Below are positions 22,033-34,573 of a stretch of 64,000 bases of DNA, piece after piece (within the stretch, counting starts at the first letter, position 1; each line of letters starts with the position of its first letter). The notes beneath the pieces were generated by a model. The model worked only from the letters and a program-made list of their open reading frames with translations. It did no database searches and had not been told where the DNA came from. This DNA is from Apostichopus japonicus. Its lineage: Eukaryota > Echinodermata > Holothuroidea > Aspidochirotida > Stichopodidae. The position numbers were made by a program, and so were the translations under genes. The stretch lies in NCBI RefSeq assembly GCF_037975245.1, contig NC_092561.1, positions 12,151,001 to 12,215,000 on the forward strand. The letters run 5' to 3'.

Positions 22033-22177
22033 CAAGGGACGAAATAACTGGGTTCGCATAGCAATTTACTACCCAAGAATTGCCAGTTGCTAATCAATAT
22101 TACTTTTGATTAGCAAAAGATGCAGTACCTGCTAATGCTAATTGCTAATCAATTCTCTAAAACTGTTTCGTCCCTTG
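22033..22177. mobile_element. Small MITE, 145 bp, 12-bp terminal inverted repeats
   Basis: Perfect tips CAAGGGACGAAA and TTTCGTCCCTTG. The interior repeats GCTAATCAAT / GATTAGCAA words in both orientations, so most of it can fold. It interrupts the preceding GCGTAGCC MITE. I find no convincing target duplication. Confidence 0.65.
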
Positions 22178-22229
22178 TCGGTGGCATGCAGGTTAAATGC
22201 TTTTATTTCCATCAAGTATTTGAAAGCAA

Positions 22230-22640
22230 ATGATTTTATGTGGATTCATCATTGTTGAATGGAACAGAGGGGTGGGGGGGGGCGGGTTTCAGGTGACTTG
22301 ACAGCCCTCTTAGACTATTTTCGTAAAGTTTGATATGTCTTGAAAATCTCTTTGTACACTTTCACCTAATTCACTGCATGGGGCAGGGCAGGTGGAGTGG
22401 ACCTTTCGGGAATAAGGTATACAGGGCTACACCTTTGATAATGCCCTATTATTGTGATATTATGCCTGTATTATGTTTTGATATAATTCCACTAGTTGAG
22501 TGGTAATGAGAGGAGGGGGTGAGGTGATTAGAAAGCCTGATTGCATTAATATGTGTTGCATCTATGCTATAATTTTACAGTTTGAAATATCTTTTAAAAA
22601 AAACCTTGTACACTGAACTTTTGCTCCTATCCTTTGACAA
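22230..22640 (+). repeat. Degenerate dispersed repeat, G-rich blocks
   Basis: Third block of the family seen at 13861-15110: CATGGGGCAGGGCAGGTGG, TGATATTATGCCTGTATT and CCACTAGTTGAGTGG. Confidence 0.5.
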
Positions 22641-23955
22641 TAATTTTTGGTTTCAAGAAGTAAAAGTTGCTTAAACTTTGTATCTTGGAAGCCTTTGGTG
22701 TGCTGATGATCCCTAGTGTTTTTCATGGAGGTTAATGATTATTTGAGGTCACTAGATGTCAAAGGCTGTAAACCTTGTAAACACAATCCAATATCTCAAG
22801 AAGAAAAGTTTCTTGAACTTTAAACTTGGTATGTTGGTAGCCTTTGATGAGCAGATAATCCCTAGTGTTTTTCATGGAGGTCAAAGGTCATTCCAGGTCA
22901 ATTGTTGGTTATAGTCAGAATAAGTAGAATTATACAGAAGTGAAGTTTGTTTGACCTTCAACCCTCTTCGCATAGTTATGCATTAGTCAATTCTGCAAGA
23001 CTTGCCATTTCTGCTCAGCATGAAAGATCGTTAGAAAATCTTCTACCTAAAGTTCATTATCATATGGGCAAGGAATCACTAAGTCTTTTGACTTTCTGGT
23101 TGATAAAAGCATTAGTTCATCCAAGGTCATTAAAGGTTGCTAATGTGCAAAAACCTGCCACATTATGCTACGTTTTGCAACAACTTCTAGTCACAAAGTC
23201 TGACATGGCTGATATATTGGGACAAGTTGTGAATAAAGCAGGGGCATGTTTTCCAAAATAATCGTGATGTGATCCAAAGTCACCAAAGGTCAATTATGGG
23301 TCAAAATGTGATTTTTTTGGCAATAACTTGTGAAACTACCATTGACAGGGTCCAACATGGTTGATATTTGTGGACTAATTGTGAATGGGGTAAAGGATCG
23401 TTTCCAAACATAAGTTATGTGATCCAAGGTCAACAAAGGTCAATTAGGGGTCAAAAACTAGTATTTTTGCAATAACTTGAGAACCACGTGTCCATCAAGG
23501 TCGGGAGTTACGCTATTGTAATCCAATAGTCGACCTGCATTTGGGTGACCTTTGACCTTAGGTTGATCTCCAGTGACCTGTGTTAGTTTCTTTCAAGTTG
23601 ATCATTTGAAGTTTCGTGCCATATTCCAATCTAAATTGTCCATAAGTGGACTCCTCTGCAACCTTAATGTGCGAAGTTATTAGAGATCAAGGTTTAGTTA
23701 GGTTTTGTAAAAATTCTTAATAAGTACAGTTAGGATGATTCTGTGAGCTCCGTAAAAAAGGCTGACTCTTGCTCATATCAGACACCTGGTCCTCAACAGG
23801 TTCTCAAAAGGACCAACGGTTGATTTGTGATATTTTTGGCAATAATAAATTGTGTGTGTACATCGGTCCGCATGACAATTTTAAGACACCCTTGTAAATA
23901 TTCCTCACAAGCCCTTGGGCTCTTGTTTGTGGAGGTCAAAGGTCAAACGGTCCCA
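22641..23955 (-). repeat. Diverged TGACC-type repeats with DR1 motifs
   Basis: Repeated segments reading CCCTAGTGTTTTTCATGGAG, then GTCAAAGGTCATTCCAGGTC, spaced roughly 145 bp, and a second set with TGATCCAAAGTCACC then AAAGGTCAATTATGGGTC at 23270 and 23417. AGGTCAAAGGTCA is exact at about 22878. The ORF at 22947-23261 overlaps these units and is probably not a gene. Confidence 0.65.
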
Positions 23956-24059
23956 GTTTGGCAGTGAGTTCACGAGCTTTTGTCTGGATCAGCTGTTGAT
24001 CTCAATTTGTGTAGTCTCTTCCACCAGTTTTAGCATGTAGCTAGGCCTTAAAAGTAACA

Positions 24060-24850
24060 TTCGATCGTCATATGTTATTGATTATGGGACAACAAACCTG
24101 GGTAGGCCTGTGAGCAATTTTATGTTGACTAGGCCAGCAATGGTTCTTTAATACAACAATGTGAAGAATATGAGGCAGAATACCAATACACTTAAGAGGG
24201 CAAAACATCTCCTTCATTATTTCTTAAGTCAATTCTCCTACTGGCTATCAGTCATAATTTGCAGAGTATAGAACAATTTAAGGAGTTTTAAGACAAGTTT
24301 GCTGTTGTTACTGCTAGGTTTTTTGGAAGAGATGCTCTTACAACCTCAGATTATCATTGCATAAAAGATAGCTTTGATTTAGGCAGAGTAATAGCGATAT
24401 TTTTCGCGCATCAATCTGCAGCTAATAGACACATAATTAATTGGAAAATTGTACGTAGTCGCCGCTCTAACTGAGCAGAGGTTCAAAGTAGCAGTGAGGT
24501 ACTGTACAGTATAATCTTAGGATTTGCACACCTAGTTTCTCTATATAGTATATGCCTAGTAAAGTAGAGGAGCCCTAATGTAACAGAAGCCAAGCTATCT
24601 TCATAGGTATTTTTACAGATGTTGTATTTTTAATTGCAGTAGGCCTAGGTGCATATTTATGATTCTGCATCATGTTTTACTTTGTTCAACACTTACTTTT
24701 GGTGGAAAAAGTTTTAATGCGCAATTACGTAGCACTATGCATCTGCCTAACTGGCATAGCTGGTGGTTTTTCCACATCCTCTATTCCATTCAAATTTATG
24801 TAACATTGAATATTTACACTTGTACAGTACCTTTTCATTGATATACTTTG
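24060..24850 (+). repeat. Dispersed repeat family E5, copy 1
   Basis: Shares long stretches, such as GGCTATCAGTCATAATT, AGAACAATTTAAGGAG, GCATCAATCTGCAGCT and GAAGCCAAGCTATCTT, with 62340-63070 (same strand) and 33080-33600 (opposite strand). Copies differ by many indels, so they are old. All three lie next to TGACC-type repeats, suggesting one larger composite element. No coding potential seen. Confidence 0.7.
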
Positions 24851-27800
24851 TATTACAATGCACTTTGCACTTTGTATTATTTTCTTTTTGGGACTCTGTG
24901 AAAATTGAACAAGCCTAGCACTTCTAGACAAGAAATTTGCACTTTTCGCAAAAATTTCTAAGCGCTCATGTGACCACTGGTCACCCTGTAACGTATATGG
25001 TCAATTCCATGACATCAAAAAATTTAAAATCAATGTACATTGAAATTGTATAAGTTTCCAATAAATAGAATTCTTGTAGTTACTAAAAATATGTATTTTT
25101 TTTTATCAAGTCTTCACATAGATACCAAAAGGATTACTGAATTTTCCTTTTCAGAAGATATTCAAATTTTGCAGAAAATAACCCTTTATGAATGTCACGT
25201 GAGTCACGTCATGCGAGTCACGTCAATTCAAGATAGTGTTTCTACCTATTTACTGTGTGAAAATTACAGGGATGTTATAGTTTGATTAATGAATCAATGA
25301 TTAAAGATATCATATATGCATTCCCAATTAGCAACTTGAATAATATGGGCAAACATAATTAAACTAATTATAATAATTTCATTTGAAATATCAGAATTTA
25401 AATTCATGAATATTTATTCGCAATATAATGCCTTTTTTATCACCACATTTGGAAAGTTAGCACGTGCCATTGATTTTTTAGTATTATACAAAAACATAAT
25501 CTTTATTTGTATCTGGCAATGCCATGTGCTATGACTTGACAACCTTAAGGTTTTAACTGCTCAATCATTCCCAAAATCCTATGAGCGAATGTATCTTCTC
25601 AAATATTACACTTTTGGTTTATTCAAATATGACAAATGAGAATGGTAATTTGAATCACATTTTGATAGATGCTCCTTCTATAACTTTCAAATGAGTGAAC
25701 AACTGTACTACCCGCACAATATATTACCTACTGTCTGCAGTCATGAGGGTAACTCTGGACATATCATCTGGACATTCCCAAGGGAAGTTCCTTTTGGACA
25801 CTTCTAGACCAATGAATGTTATATTTCACTATTCAAGATCTAGACCTTAGATTCACTACTGCATTTGGTCTAGAACTATCCGAAAAGCTAACTCGTCATG
25901 CGAGTCACGTTTTCTTGTCAAGAGAGTTACAATACATCTTCATCGTTACTTTCATGCGTTACAACATTTTTTCAAAGTTGCATAGCAATTGAGGTAGAGG
26001 TGTTTTTCATGTTCGTTATGATTATAAAAAGTTATTGGAAACATTTTAATAAGACATATGAAATCGACCATTTGTGTGTGCATTCTGATTTTGCTAATAG
26101 TAACTGTCATGCGACTCACGTTTAGTTTTTCACCAATTTCATCCCCAATACTTTAGGTATAAATATTTTTGCTCTTCTGTTGTAAGCATTAAGGCATACC
26201 TTCACTGGCTACATGAATGCTTATCTCCCAAGTAATTTCTTTATTTGTTTAATGATATCAAATAGAGAGGAATTTTAGTAAAAATGTCACGTGAGGCACC
26301 ACATAATTGACCATATGTGTTAAATCGGTTGAGGAATAAATTTCGGTCAAGCCATTCAGTTCAGCACAAACACTTCGCCGATATGACACTTGTCATACTG
26401 TTAATATCAAGATACTGTACCAACAAATTGTGTAGTTAGAGGTCATCAAACTGACGATAAACCACCCTCCTTCTATGGTACAGTCTCCCTAATTTTGATA
26501 TATATATGCCTAAACTCATTAGCTACATATTATTCTAATATATGCATACTCAATTGTTTAACTTCAGCTGTCACTTAGCCCATGGTTGCAGGAATAAAAG
26601 ATCATACTACAAAAGACTATACCGTACAAAAGGCCCTGTGTGACTTAGTTCTCTTTAGCAGAACCAACAACACTACGCACAGAGCTAACTTACTGATGCA
26701 CACTGACACCTACAGACGATATTTATTGCAGCCACTAACTGGAAACTAACTGCAAACACGATTAATTGCAACAACAAATCAATAAATACCCGAGATGTCA
26801 ACATATTTCACAAGGCAGGCATTTCAATTGCAGCAAGGCGTTGATACCGTATGGTGCGGTATGTATACTGGCCTAAAATAGTAGCGAATCTTATGAAATA
26901 TGACCAGAAGTTTAGGCAGTTTTTTCAACCATAATTTACTTTTAATTGAAGAATTGTTTTTTCAACTATAATTTACTTTTAATTGAAAAATTGCTACTCA
27001 AAATGAGTTAACAAATGTGTGAACAATTCTAACAACCATATCTTTCTCTAGTAGCTTTTATATATGAAGATCAGTTCACTTTCACTCCTTGGTTCACTTT
27101 CTTAGGTGAAGTACAGGGAATGTCCATTGTTATTGATTCACATTCGCGGTACACTCTGCTATGGGTACTATGTGGTAGGCCTTGGATTAACGTGAGCTCT
27201 AAATTTTTAAGTTGTTACAACATTTTATTTGTATGTTTGTGAAATTTAGTAATTTTTACCAGAAATTATTCACGGAAAGTCTCAATCGAGAGAACAGGTT
27301 ACTGCTTGGCCCCTCAAGACTGTATTCTGAATATATATACTTTACCTTAAGCCTTCAGACAGTTGCTATAATATTTTGGTCCATAAGTCGTGCAATGAGC
27401 CATGAATTTGATCATATCTCATTATTATTTGCCTAATGCTTCTGAATAACATAATATATTTCTCAGGCTAATGACTTGTCACAATTTTGCTGATTTATTT
27501 CACTATGTCCACACCAAAATGTTTTTAGTCATCACATTGTAAAAATCACTATTGATGCAAATGGCACCTTTTTTTTGTATGTAGCATTTCATCCTTCAAC
27601 AATCCAAACAAATGTAGAAATGAAAAATTTTGGGGGAAAAAAATGCTGTATAATAATTATGGAAAAAGTAGTATTCATGATGCTATCTTCTTTGCTTTTC
27701 TTGCATTCTATGTTAAATTTGTAGTGCACATATCATACAATGATACCAATGCATGCTTCATGGTGGCTTTGAACTAGAGAACTAGAGAATTAAGTGGTTA

Positions 27801-28296
27801 AATGAAAAGAAAGTGCACAAAACAAGAATGTGATTTTGCAATGACTGTTGTCAAGTCTTCATTGTTAACATAAAACTTGAACACAAAATTATCAAAATGG
27901 ACAAAAGAAGAAATTAAAGGAATGAATAAACATGATATGGAATGAGATAAACATATCTGCTAGTTATCACTGTCTCTTGGTTTGTTAACCGGGGATCCTG
28001 CATCCCCCCTTTCCCTTTCATCAGACCTTGATATTTAAATCCACCTACTCAAAATTTTAAAGAGAGGTAAACCTTTCAAAATTGAGTTTTAAATTATCAG
28101 TAGTGTAAGTTTCAGCATGACAAATGATCTGTCACAATTGGAATACAACTTGATGTAAAATGTTAAACCTTTTGCCCCCCCCCTCCCCAATCATGCTTTA
28201 GGACTATGCAATTCAATTAAAACAATGGTTGTTCTTCTTCCCCAAACTTTTTTTAAGTCCTTTGTCAGATTTTTTTTAGAATGTCTTTAAGGTTGC
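24851..28296. other. Long non-coding, AT-rich spacer
   Basis: No supported gene. Notable contents: GTCACGTGAGTCACGTC-type words at 25195-25235, 25894, 26107 and 26285 (reported as a finding), and a 37-bp tandem duplication at 26918-26992 (TTTTTTCAACTATAATTTAC). Short ORFs such as 25040, 25898 and 27212 have no domain or splice support. Confidence 0.45.
26918..26992 (+). repeat. 37-bp tandem duplication, two units
   Basis: GTTTTTTCAACCATAATTTA and GTTTTTTCAACTATAATTTA each continue into CTTTTAATTGAA. One substitution separates the unit starts. Confidence 0.8.
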
Positions 28297-28304
28297 TTAT
28301 TAAA

Positions 28305-28950
28305 TAAGTTTGCACAGGGTATCCCGGTACCAAATATAATTTATTACCCGAATCCTACGCAAAGTGTGATTTTTGAAGTTGTTGCAAATCGATTGTTAGG
28401 CAGATTTTCCAATTGACTTAGTGTGGTGTTAGGTTTACCATGTGGTCGAAGATAACAGCAATAGCGAAATTATTCCGTGGATATCTTATAAATGCGTCAC
28501 AATTTCAGCTAATAAACAGATGGCTAGGCTAGATTACCCCATTGACTTAGTTTGGTGTTAGGCAACCATGTTGTCAAACGTAACAGCAATAATGAAAATA
28601 CTCAATGGATATCTTCTAACTGCGTCACAATTTCAGTGAATAAACAGACAGTAAGGATTAGCTAGATTTCTCATTGACTTAGTGTGGTGTTAAGGCTACC
28701 ATGTGGAAGAAATTGAAAGAATTCTCACAATTATTATTTATATTTTATTTACCTTATCTTACACCTACATATTTGAACATGAAAACATTGTCAGTAGAGA
28801 ATATAATTCATTTATTGTAGCATCCAATACGTAATATCTCGAAAATCCTGATACACGAGGGTAAAGAATTTTTTCCGGTTACCCGGATACCCGATGGGTT
28901 AACGGCTCTTGGGTACCTGGTTCCTGATTTTTGGACCTGTGTGAACACTA
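28305..28950 (-). mobile_element. Non-autonomous hAT-like element (TAGTG family), copy 2
   Basis: A 646-bp reverse-orientation copy. Left tip TAAGTTTGCACAGGG, right end TTGGACCTGTGTGAACACTA. Flanked by TTATTAAA (28297-28304) and TTATTAAT (28951-28958), an 8-bp duplication with one mismatch. Fewer internal subrepeats than copy 1 explain the shorter length. Confidence 0.85.
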
Positions 28951-28958
28951 TTATTAAT

Positions 28959-30330
28959 CTTTACATATACTTTCATAAAAGATTCGCATCTCACTTTGAG
29001 GAAACATTTCATGACCTCAGAACGAAGTTTAAAGCTAGCTTCTTGAGGAAGAACTTCACAATCAGTATTCCACATAGACACCAGTTGCTGATTACCTTCC
29101 ATTGTTTCTTAAATAAACGTTGCAGGTTTACAACTTGTAAGCACACAATATTTTAAGTTTTAACGGTTGTCCTTACAATTTCTTCCATGAGTTGAAAACA
29201 TCAAATGTCTGGTGAATGTGGGTTTGAAGGTACTGTATAGACTTAAAATTTTTTGATAGATCAGTCCAAATTTGTATTGATCTATTACGAAGACCTAATT
29301 TCCCTGACGTTATTCCACTTGTTGAGTGGAAATGGGGAAATAAAGGTGAATTGACCACCCTATTAAGTAAAATGTTGTACCTGAAATGCATCAGTTTAGA
29401 TAATTACCTTGTCCAACTTTCCTAGCCTTCCCTCTTATTTGAAACCTTTACATGATGAAGACAGTAAGGGGTGAGGGGGAGTGGGCTGGGGCAGCTAGGG
29501 AAGTAGATAGTGTTCTAACATTTATATGGCACAAATATTTGAAAGCTTAGTTTTTTATGTGGGTTCATGTTTGTGATATAGCATGGGAGGGGTGGGGGAA
29601 GTGATGATATATCATGATATAGACCATTTGATATAGCACCTGCTACATTTCTGCAGTTTAATATGTCTTTGGAATTACAGTTGGTGCACTTATTTAGAAG
29701 TTCATTGAATGGGGCAGGTGGAACAGGTGTTGGGAACTCAGGTGCTTTATACCGGGTTTGACATTTCATAATGGCCTTATATTTTGATATTATGCCTATA
29801 CAGTATATTGCTTTGATATTTTTCCACTTGTTGAGTGGAAATGGGGGATCTCAAAGCTGACTCTACCATCCTATGAAGCTACAGACTGTTGCACTTGCTA
29901 GATTTAATATGATATCTTAAAGAACAAGTAGGTGCTCCACAAATTAACATTTCTCTTAGTCTTTAACAAAAGTAGTAACCTTTCCCTGCAGTACAGATAA
30001 GACTTCCTTTTTTTTAGATGCTACAGTAGGTAAATGGGTTTTTTTCTCTCAACTTTTAATATGACCATTATGTGTGTGGGGAAGAGGGAGGATGGTGGTA
30101 GATAAGGGGGGGGGGTGAGGGACAAAGTGAAGTGGGGCAACTGGGGTTATATAGAGTTACAGCTTTCATTACGTACAAATATTTGAAAGCTTGAGTTTCA
30201 TGTGGATTCCACATTGTGAAATAGGATGGAGAGGGTGGGGGTACTTTGACAAAGAGTTGTTATCATTCAAAGCGGTCTAGATAAGACTATTTTATTCATG
30301 CTGGGTAATGTAATATTTCTTCCAAACTTT
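28959..30330 (+). repeat. Spacer passing into degenerate G-rich dispersed repeat
   Basis: 28959-29280 shows nothing recognisable. From about 29280, TTATTCCACTTGTTGAGTGG, TTTGATATTATGCCTATA, GGGGCAGGTGG and GGGTGGGGG blocks repeat the 13861-15110 family, at least twice. Confidence 0.5.
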
Positions 30331-30404
30331 TAAGGGTCCCCATTTTGTGTGTGACTACACACTGACTAGTTTAATTTTAATTGATGAACATCTTATATCA
30401 GTGG

Positions 30405-30830
30405 CAGGCACGTATCCAGGATTTTCAAACCGGGGCGGGGGGGGGGGGAGAAATTACTATCCATGGTTACACCATTGGTTGGCGCGCAACGTACAGAACA
30501 TTTCTGATTTTGATACCCCTCAGATCACCGGAAATCGCACTTCTCAGGCTTGAAAATGACCAACCAGACGTACCCTTTTGCCTGTGAACCAAGTCTTTCC
30601 CAATAGTTTTTTCATCCATAACCTTTTTGAAGATTGTCACCAGTCACACATCATTTTCGACCTCATTGCATCTCCTGTGGATCATTGCTTTTGTAGGCGG
30701 CCCAAAATACCCGCCAGCCCCACTTTTTATGGTTTTAAGCCTATTATTTGTTCAGAATTTGAAAATTCACATTTCTCCTGAATAAATTCATTTCAAAACA
30801 TACCCATAATGTTGCACAAACTTTCAACTA
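30405..30830 (+). mobile_element. GCGTAGCC-related element, longer variant (family Y)
   Basis: Starts CAGGCACGTATCCAGG and contains GGTTGGCGCGCAACGTAC and AGATCACCGGAAATCGCAC, matching the MITE interior, then about 250 bp more (AGATTGTCACCAGTCACACA, GATCATTGCTTTTGTAGG) that is shared in reverse with 46080-46480. The right terminus is not clear. Confidence 0.65.
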
Positions 30831-30864
30831 TGGACAATCAATATAGAAAAACTTCCTTCAACCA

Positions 30865-31045
30865 ATAGTCAATACCCACAGCACAGTGTATAAATGATAC
30901 AATGATGGACATCTCAGGTCCAGCTAAAGATAACAAGGTATCACGTTTCATTACTGTCTGCATTTTGTAGCGACACGAACAAAACGTCACTTGCAAGCAA
31001 CAGAAAGTTAACTTTTTCAGATGGCCGCACACGGCCTTTTAAAGG
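30865..31045 (+). repeat. Dispersed repeat family Z, copy 1 (partial)
   Basis: GGTATCACGTTTCATTACTG, TCTGCATTTTGT and CAAGCAACAGAAAGTTAAC match the copies at 38519-38885 and 41601-41885. Confidence 0.75.
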
Positions 31046-31314
31046 GCTTGTAATCAAGCATGTGATATTTCCCAAAACCATGAAAATCCTTATGTAAGAC
31101 CTCAAATTGTGAAGCAATTTCCACTAGCTTTGTGACCATGTCTTATTCTCTAGACAGTAAAATGGCTGGTGTAAAAGAAAGGGCAAATTGGGGAACCTAT
31201 TTCGTCATTAAAAAAAGATGGCACGTGTTAAGTAGAACTATAGTTGTTAATGTTATAAAACTGTTATAAAACTGAAACTAAACGGCTTATTCAGAGAAAC
31301 TGATTAGTACAATA

Positions 31315-31537
31315 ATGCAAGGAACCATCACAAACACCAAAACACAGAATTGTGTCAAACCAGAGTATTGCAACAACTCCTGAAGTGAGACAACCCCCGA
31401 CAATATGGATCCACAGTACCAAATGCCAGCATTTCAATGCTTTCTCACACAAAGCATTAGAGAATGAAATAAACCCTGACACTATTCAAGAGGTGTGTGA
31501 GCTAACTGGCACTAAAGTTTGTCCTGTCAAGTTTTAA
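31315..31537 (+). CDS. Exon-like ORF, unidentified
   Basis: A 74-codon frame after a TAA: QTPKHRIVSNQSIATTPE, then PPTIWIHSTKCQHFNAF, HKALENEINPDTIQEVCEL and a stop after CPVKF. Composition and the helix-like ALENEINPDTIQEV stretch look protein-coding rather than random, and it sits outside the recognised repeats. No splice signals or ATG decide its limits, and I do not recognise a family. Confidence 0.3.
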
Positions 31538-32754
31538 AAGCAACCCATGGCAGGATTGGATTGATGAATCACACTTTTGATAAACTACGTGAATTTTACA
31601 ACATATTTTTCTCAGATTAAATTAATTTGGTAGAGAATTGAGGGGTGGGGTAATGTATGAAAAACATTTTGATTTCCTCTAATGGTCTATGAGGCCTTTT
31701 TGCAGACAGGACTGTAATTCCCGCCAATATTTATGTAACAATATTTGCCACAGTTTCAACACGATAAAGAAATCGATAGGTATACTGTTGTGCTTAAATC
31801 CTTTCCATCAAGTACAGGGTGCAACGAGGTGATTTAATTGTGAGAAGTAGGCATATATGTGGTTAAAGCAGCAAAATCTTGTTACATAAATTTTCTTAAA
31901 CTTTATTAAACAAGCGGCCAGGTATATGATAGTCACAAAAGGGAACATCTTTCACAATAAGTGCAAAAAAATGCTTATCATGAAGGATGCTTTCAAACTT
32001 TGACAAGATGTAGGGGGGGGGGTGGAATTTGTTACCCCACAAAATTATCCGTGTTTTAGGCAGGGTAAAAATGTAATATAGTGAACATACTTCCAAAGTT
32101 TCACTGGCAGAAAAATGGTTCTTTGCAGATCTTTTGCAGTTCATTTTGGTGGAGTATTTCTTGAGCAGCATCTTAGGATACACAGAGTACAGGCCTTGAT
32201 ATGCTTGGTTATGAACTTTTATGCATCATATAGAAAAAAGAATGGAGGAAACTTCAAGGTTGCCAGGTTTTGACATCGTTAGTTTGATGTTCTGCTGTTA
32301 GGCAGTCACCGTATTAGCTTATGAGACAGGTTATAAAAAACTAGAGATGTGTGGTTACGCTATAAACTATTAGGCCTTTAATCGGAATTTGAATAGTATC
32401 CAAACATTACGGTGTGCTCTATCTGGATAGTGCTGGCTTTCGTTTTTTTTATATCATGTGCTCCCAGACCTCCTGTCAACGCCACTGGCTCATTCAAGGG
32501 GGGGGGGGGGGTGTGGAGTAATCGAGGAGTCTAACTAGAAGGCTGTAAGGTTGCCACTGGCAGCAGCCTATAAAAGCGCAATCAGACACATTTAAATGTG
32601 GAAAGTTGCACGTGTCATTGTAAAAACGAGAGTATTTTCAAAGCCAAGGGTGACATTAATAAACCACTCTTTGCATAGCTGTTACACACCTACTTGTCCC
32701 AAATGAAACCAATACTGGATTTCCTAAATAGATCAATGTACAAATTGCACTATG
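31538..32754. other. Non-coding spacer
   Basis: Unique-looking sequence with a G-run at 32500. A 95-codon minus-strand ORF (31896-32183) lacks domain or splice support. Confidence 0.45.
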
Positions 32755-33600
32755 CATGGTAAACACAGGTCAGTCTACTGTACGTGGCAATACACACCTC
32801 CACCAAAGACAATGGGGGTCTTGTAATCAATGTGATGCATCCACACATCAAGTATGAGAAGTATCCACGATTCTCATCGTTAGGAATCATGTAAAAGGCA
32901 TTTCTGAGATTGACCTCTGCTGACCTCAAATGAGATTCAACAAAAGGTTATGGCACGGCAGATACATGGTGCTACGTTATTGCTCATTGGAAATCATGTT
33001 TCTGTAAGGTATAAAATATAATTTTTTTATTTTTTCCACAAAAGTAAGTGATAAACAAAGTAAAACATGTCGCAGAATTATAAATAAGCAGCTTGGCCTA
33101 CTGTAGTATCTCAAAAGATAAAAATAAAACATCTGCAAAAATACCTATGGAGATAGCTTGACTACTGTGACATTAGGGCTCCAATATTATACACACTATA
33201 CAGTAGCCATAGGTATGCGCTAGTCCTAAGCCTATACAGTACCTCACTGCTTCTTTGAACCGCTACTCCATTTGCAAAATTCGTACACTTTGCCAATTGT
33301 TTATCTTGTCTTGTGGCTGCAGATCGGTGTGCAAAAAAATTATCACCATTACTCTGCCTTAATCAAAGTGAGCTTTTACACAACGCAAATCATAGGTTGA
33401 AAGAGCATCTATCTTCCACTCACAACCAGTGTTGAGTGAAAATCTTTGCAAAAAATGATGGCGGCAATAACAGCAAACTTGTCACAAAACTTCTTAAATT
33501 TGTTGAATATTTTGCTAATTATGACTGATAGCATGTTGGAAATTCCTTAAGAAATAATTTAGGTGTTCTGACAGGATCGAAGCATATATACTCTACTATG
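32755..33600 (-). repeat. Dispersed repeat family E5, copy 2 (reverse) with TGACC unit
   Basis: The left part (32758-32960) matches 63290-63510 in reverse (AACACAGGTCAG, ACACACCTCCACCAAAGACA). The right part matches 24060-24850 and 62340-63070 in reverse. The order is preserved, so this is one long old element. Confidence 0.65.
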
Positions 33601-34074
33601 CAGGGCTTGCCTGGGCATAACCAAGTTGTTGTGATATTGACGTTTAATATTATTTGAATCGGTTGACAAATTAATATATGAACACAACATATTTATAAAT
33701 GCATTTAAAACATGTTATTTACTTCGTAAGCTCAAACCGTTCCCTCTAATAAATAGTTATTTTAGATTTTCCGCTGTATCTTTGTGAATGCTCCATGAAG
33801 GTTGTGAACAATTTCCACACATGAAAACTTCCCGTACATAATGCACGTGCAGAGAGCGTAGACGACAGTTTGTTTCGTGAACAGGGCCTAGCCATTTGCC
33901 CAACATAACTATACATTCAAATCTGAAGTTTTTATTTGGCATCGAATTGCGAAAAACGAAATCAACAACAGAAGTAAATATATAATACTTATGATTCAGT
34001 GATATCGTTCGTTCCAACAGCAACGCTGTATGTATAAAGGTACACCTTTTGCACACGTTTTGACCATGCACTAG

Positions 34075-34567
34075 TGACCCCAAATGACCTTTGACCTCCA
34101 CAAAGAACAACAGACTTCTAAAACTTAACATGTCACAACTACATACAAAATATGATTTTGTTCACAGCTTCCCTTCTTGAGATCTTGTGTTTATAATGTT
34201 TCCACAATTTGGCCTCTGGTGACTCCACATGACCTTTGACCTCCACATGACGTTTGACCTCCACATTAAACAAATCGCTCTTTGAACTTAAAAGTGTCAC
34301 AACTACCTACTAGATATGAGAGTGTTCCAAGCTTTCTTTCTTGAGGTATCGTGTTTAAAAGGTTTTCACAATATCACCCCTGGTGACCCCAAAAGACCTT
34401 TGATCTCCACCAAAAACAATAGGCTTCTTTTACTCAATGTGGTTCTTCTACACACTAACTAATAAGTTGGTCTGACTTCCCTCCTTGAGATATCGTGTTA
34501 ACAAAGTGTTCACAAATTGACCACTAGTGACCTCAAATGAACTTTGACATCCACAAAAAACAATAGG
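34075..34567 (+). repeat. TGACC-type repeat, ~3-4 diverged units
   Basis: TGACCTTTGACCTCCAC at 34086, then ACATGACCTTTGACCTCCAC near 34228, CCCTGGTGACCCCAAAAGAC, and CACTAGTGACCTCAAATG, at about 145-bp spacing. The last unit is interrupted at TTTATT by the next element; the rest of that unit resumes at 38467. Confidence 0.8.
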
Positions 34568-34573
34568 TTTATT

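Noticed and set aside
22947-23261. 104-codon plus-strand ORF
   Set aside because: Its second half matches the diverged ~146-bp repeat unit around 23333-23460.
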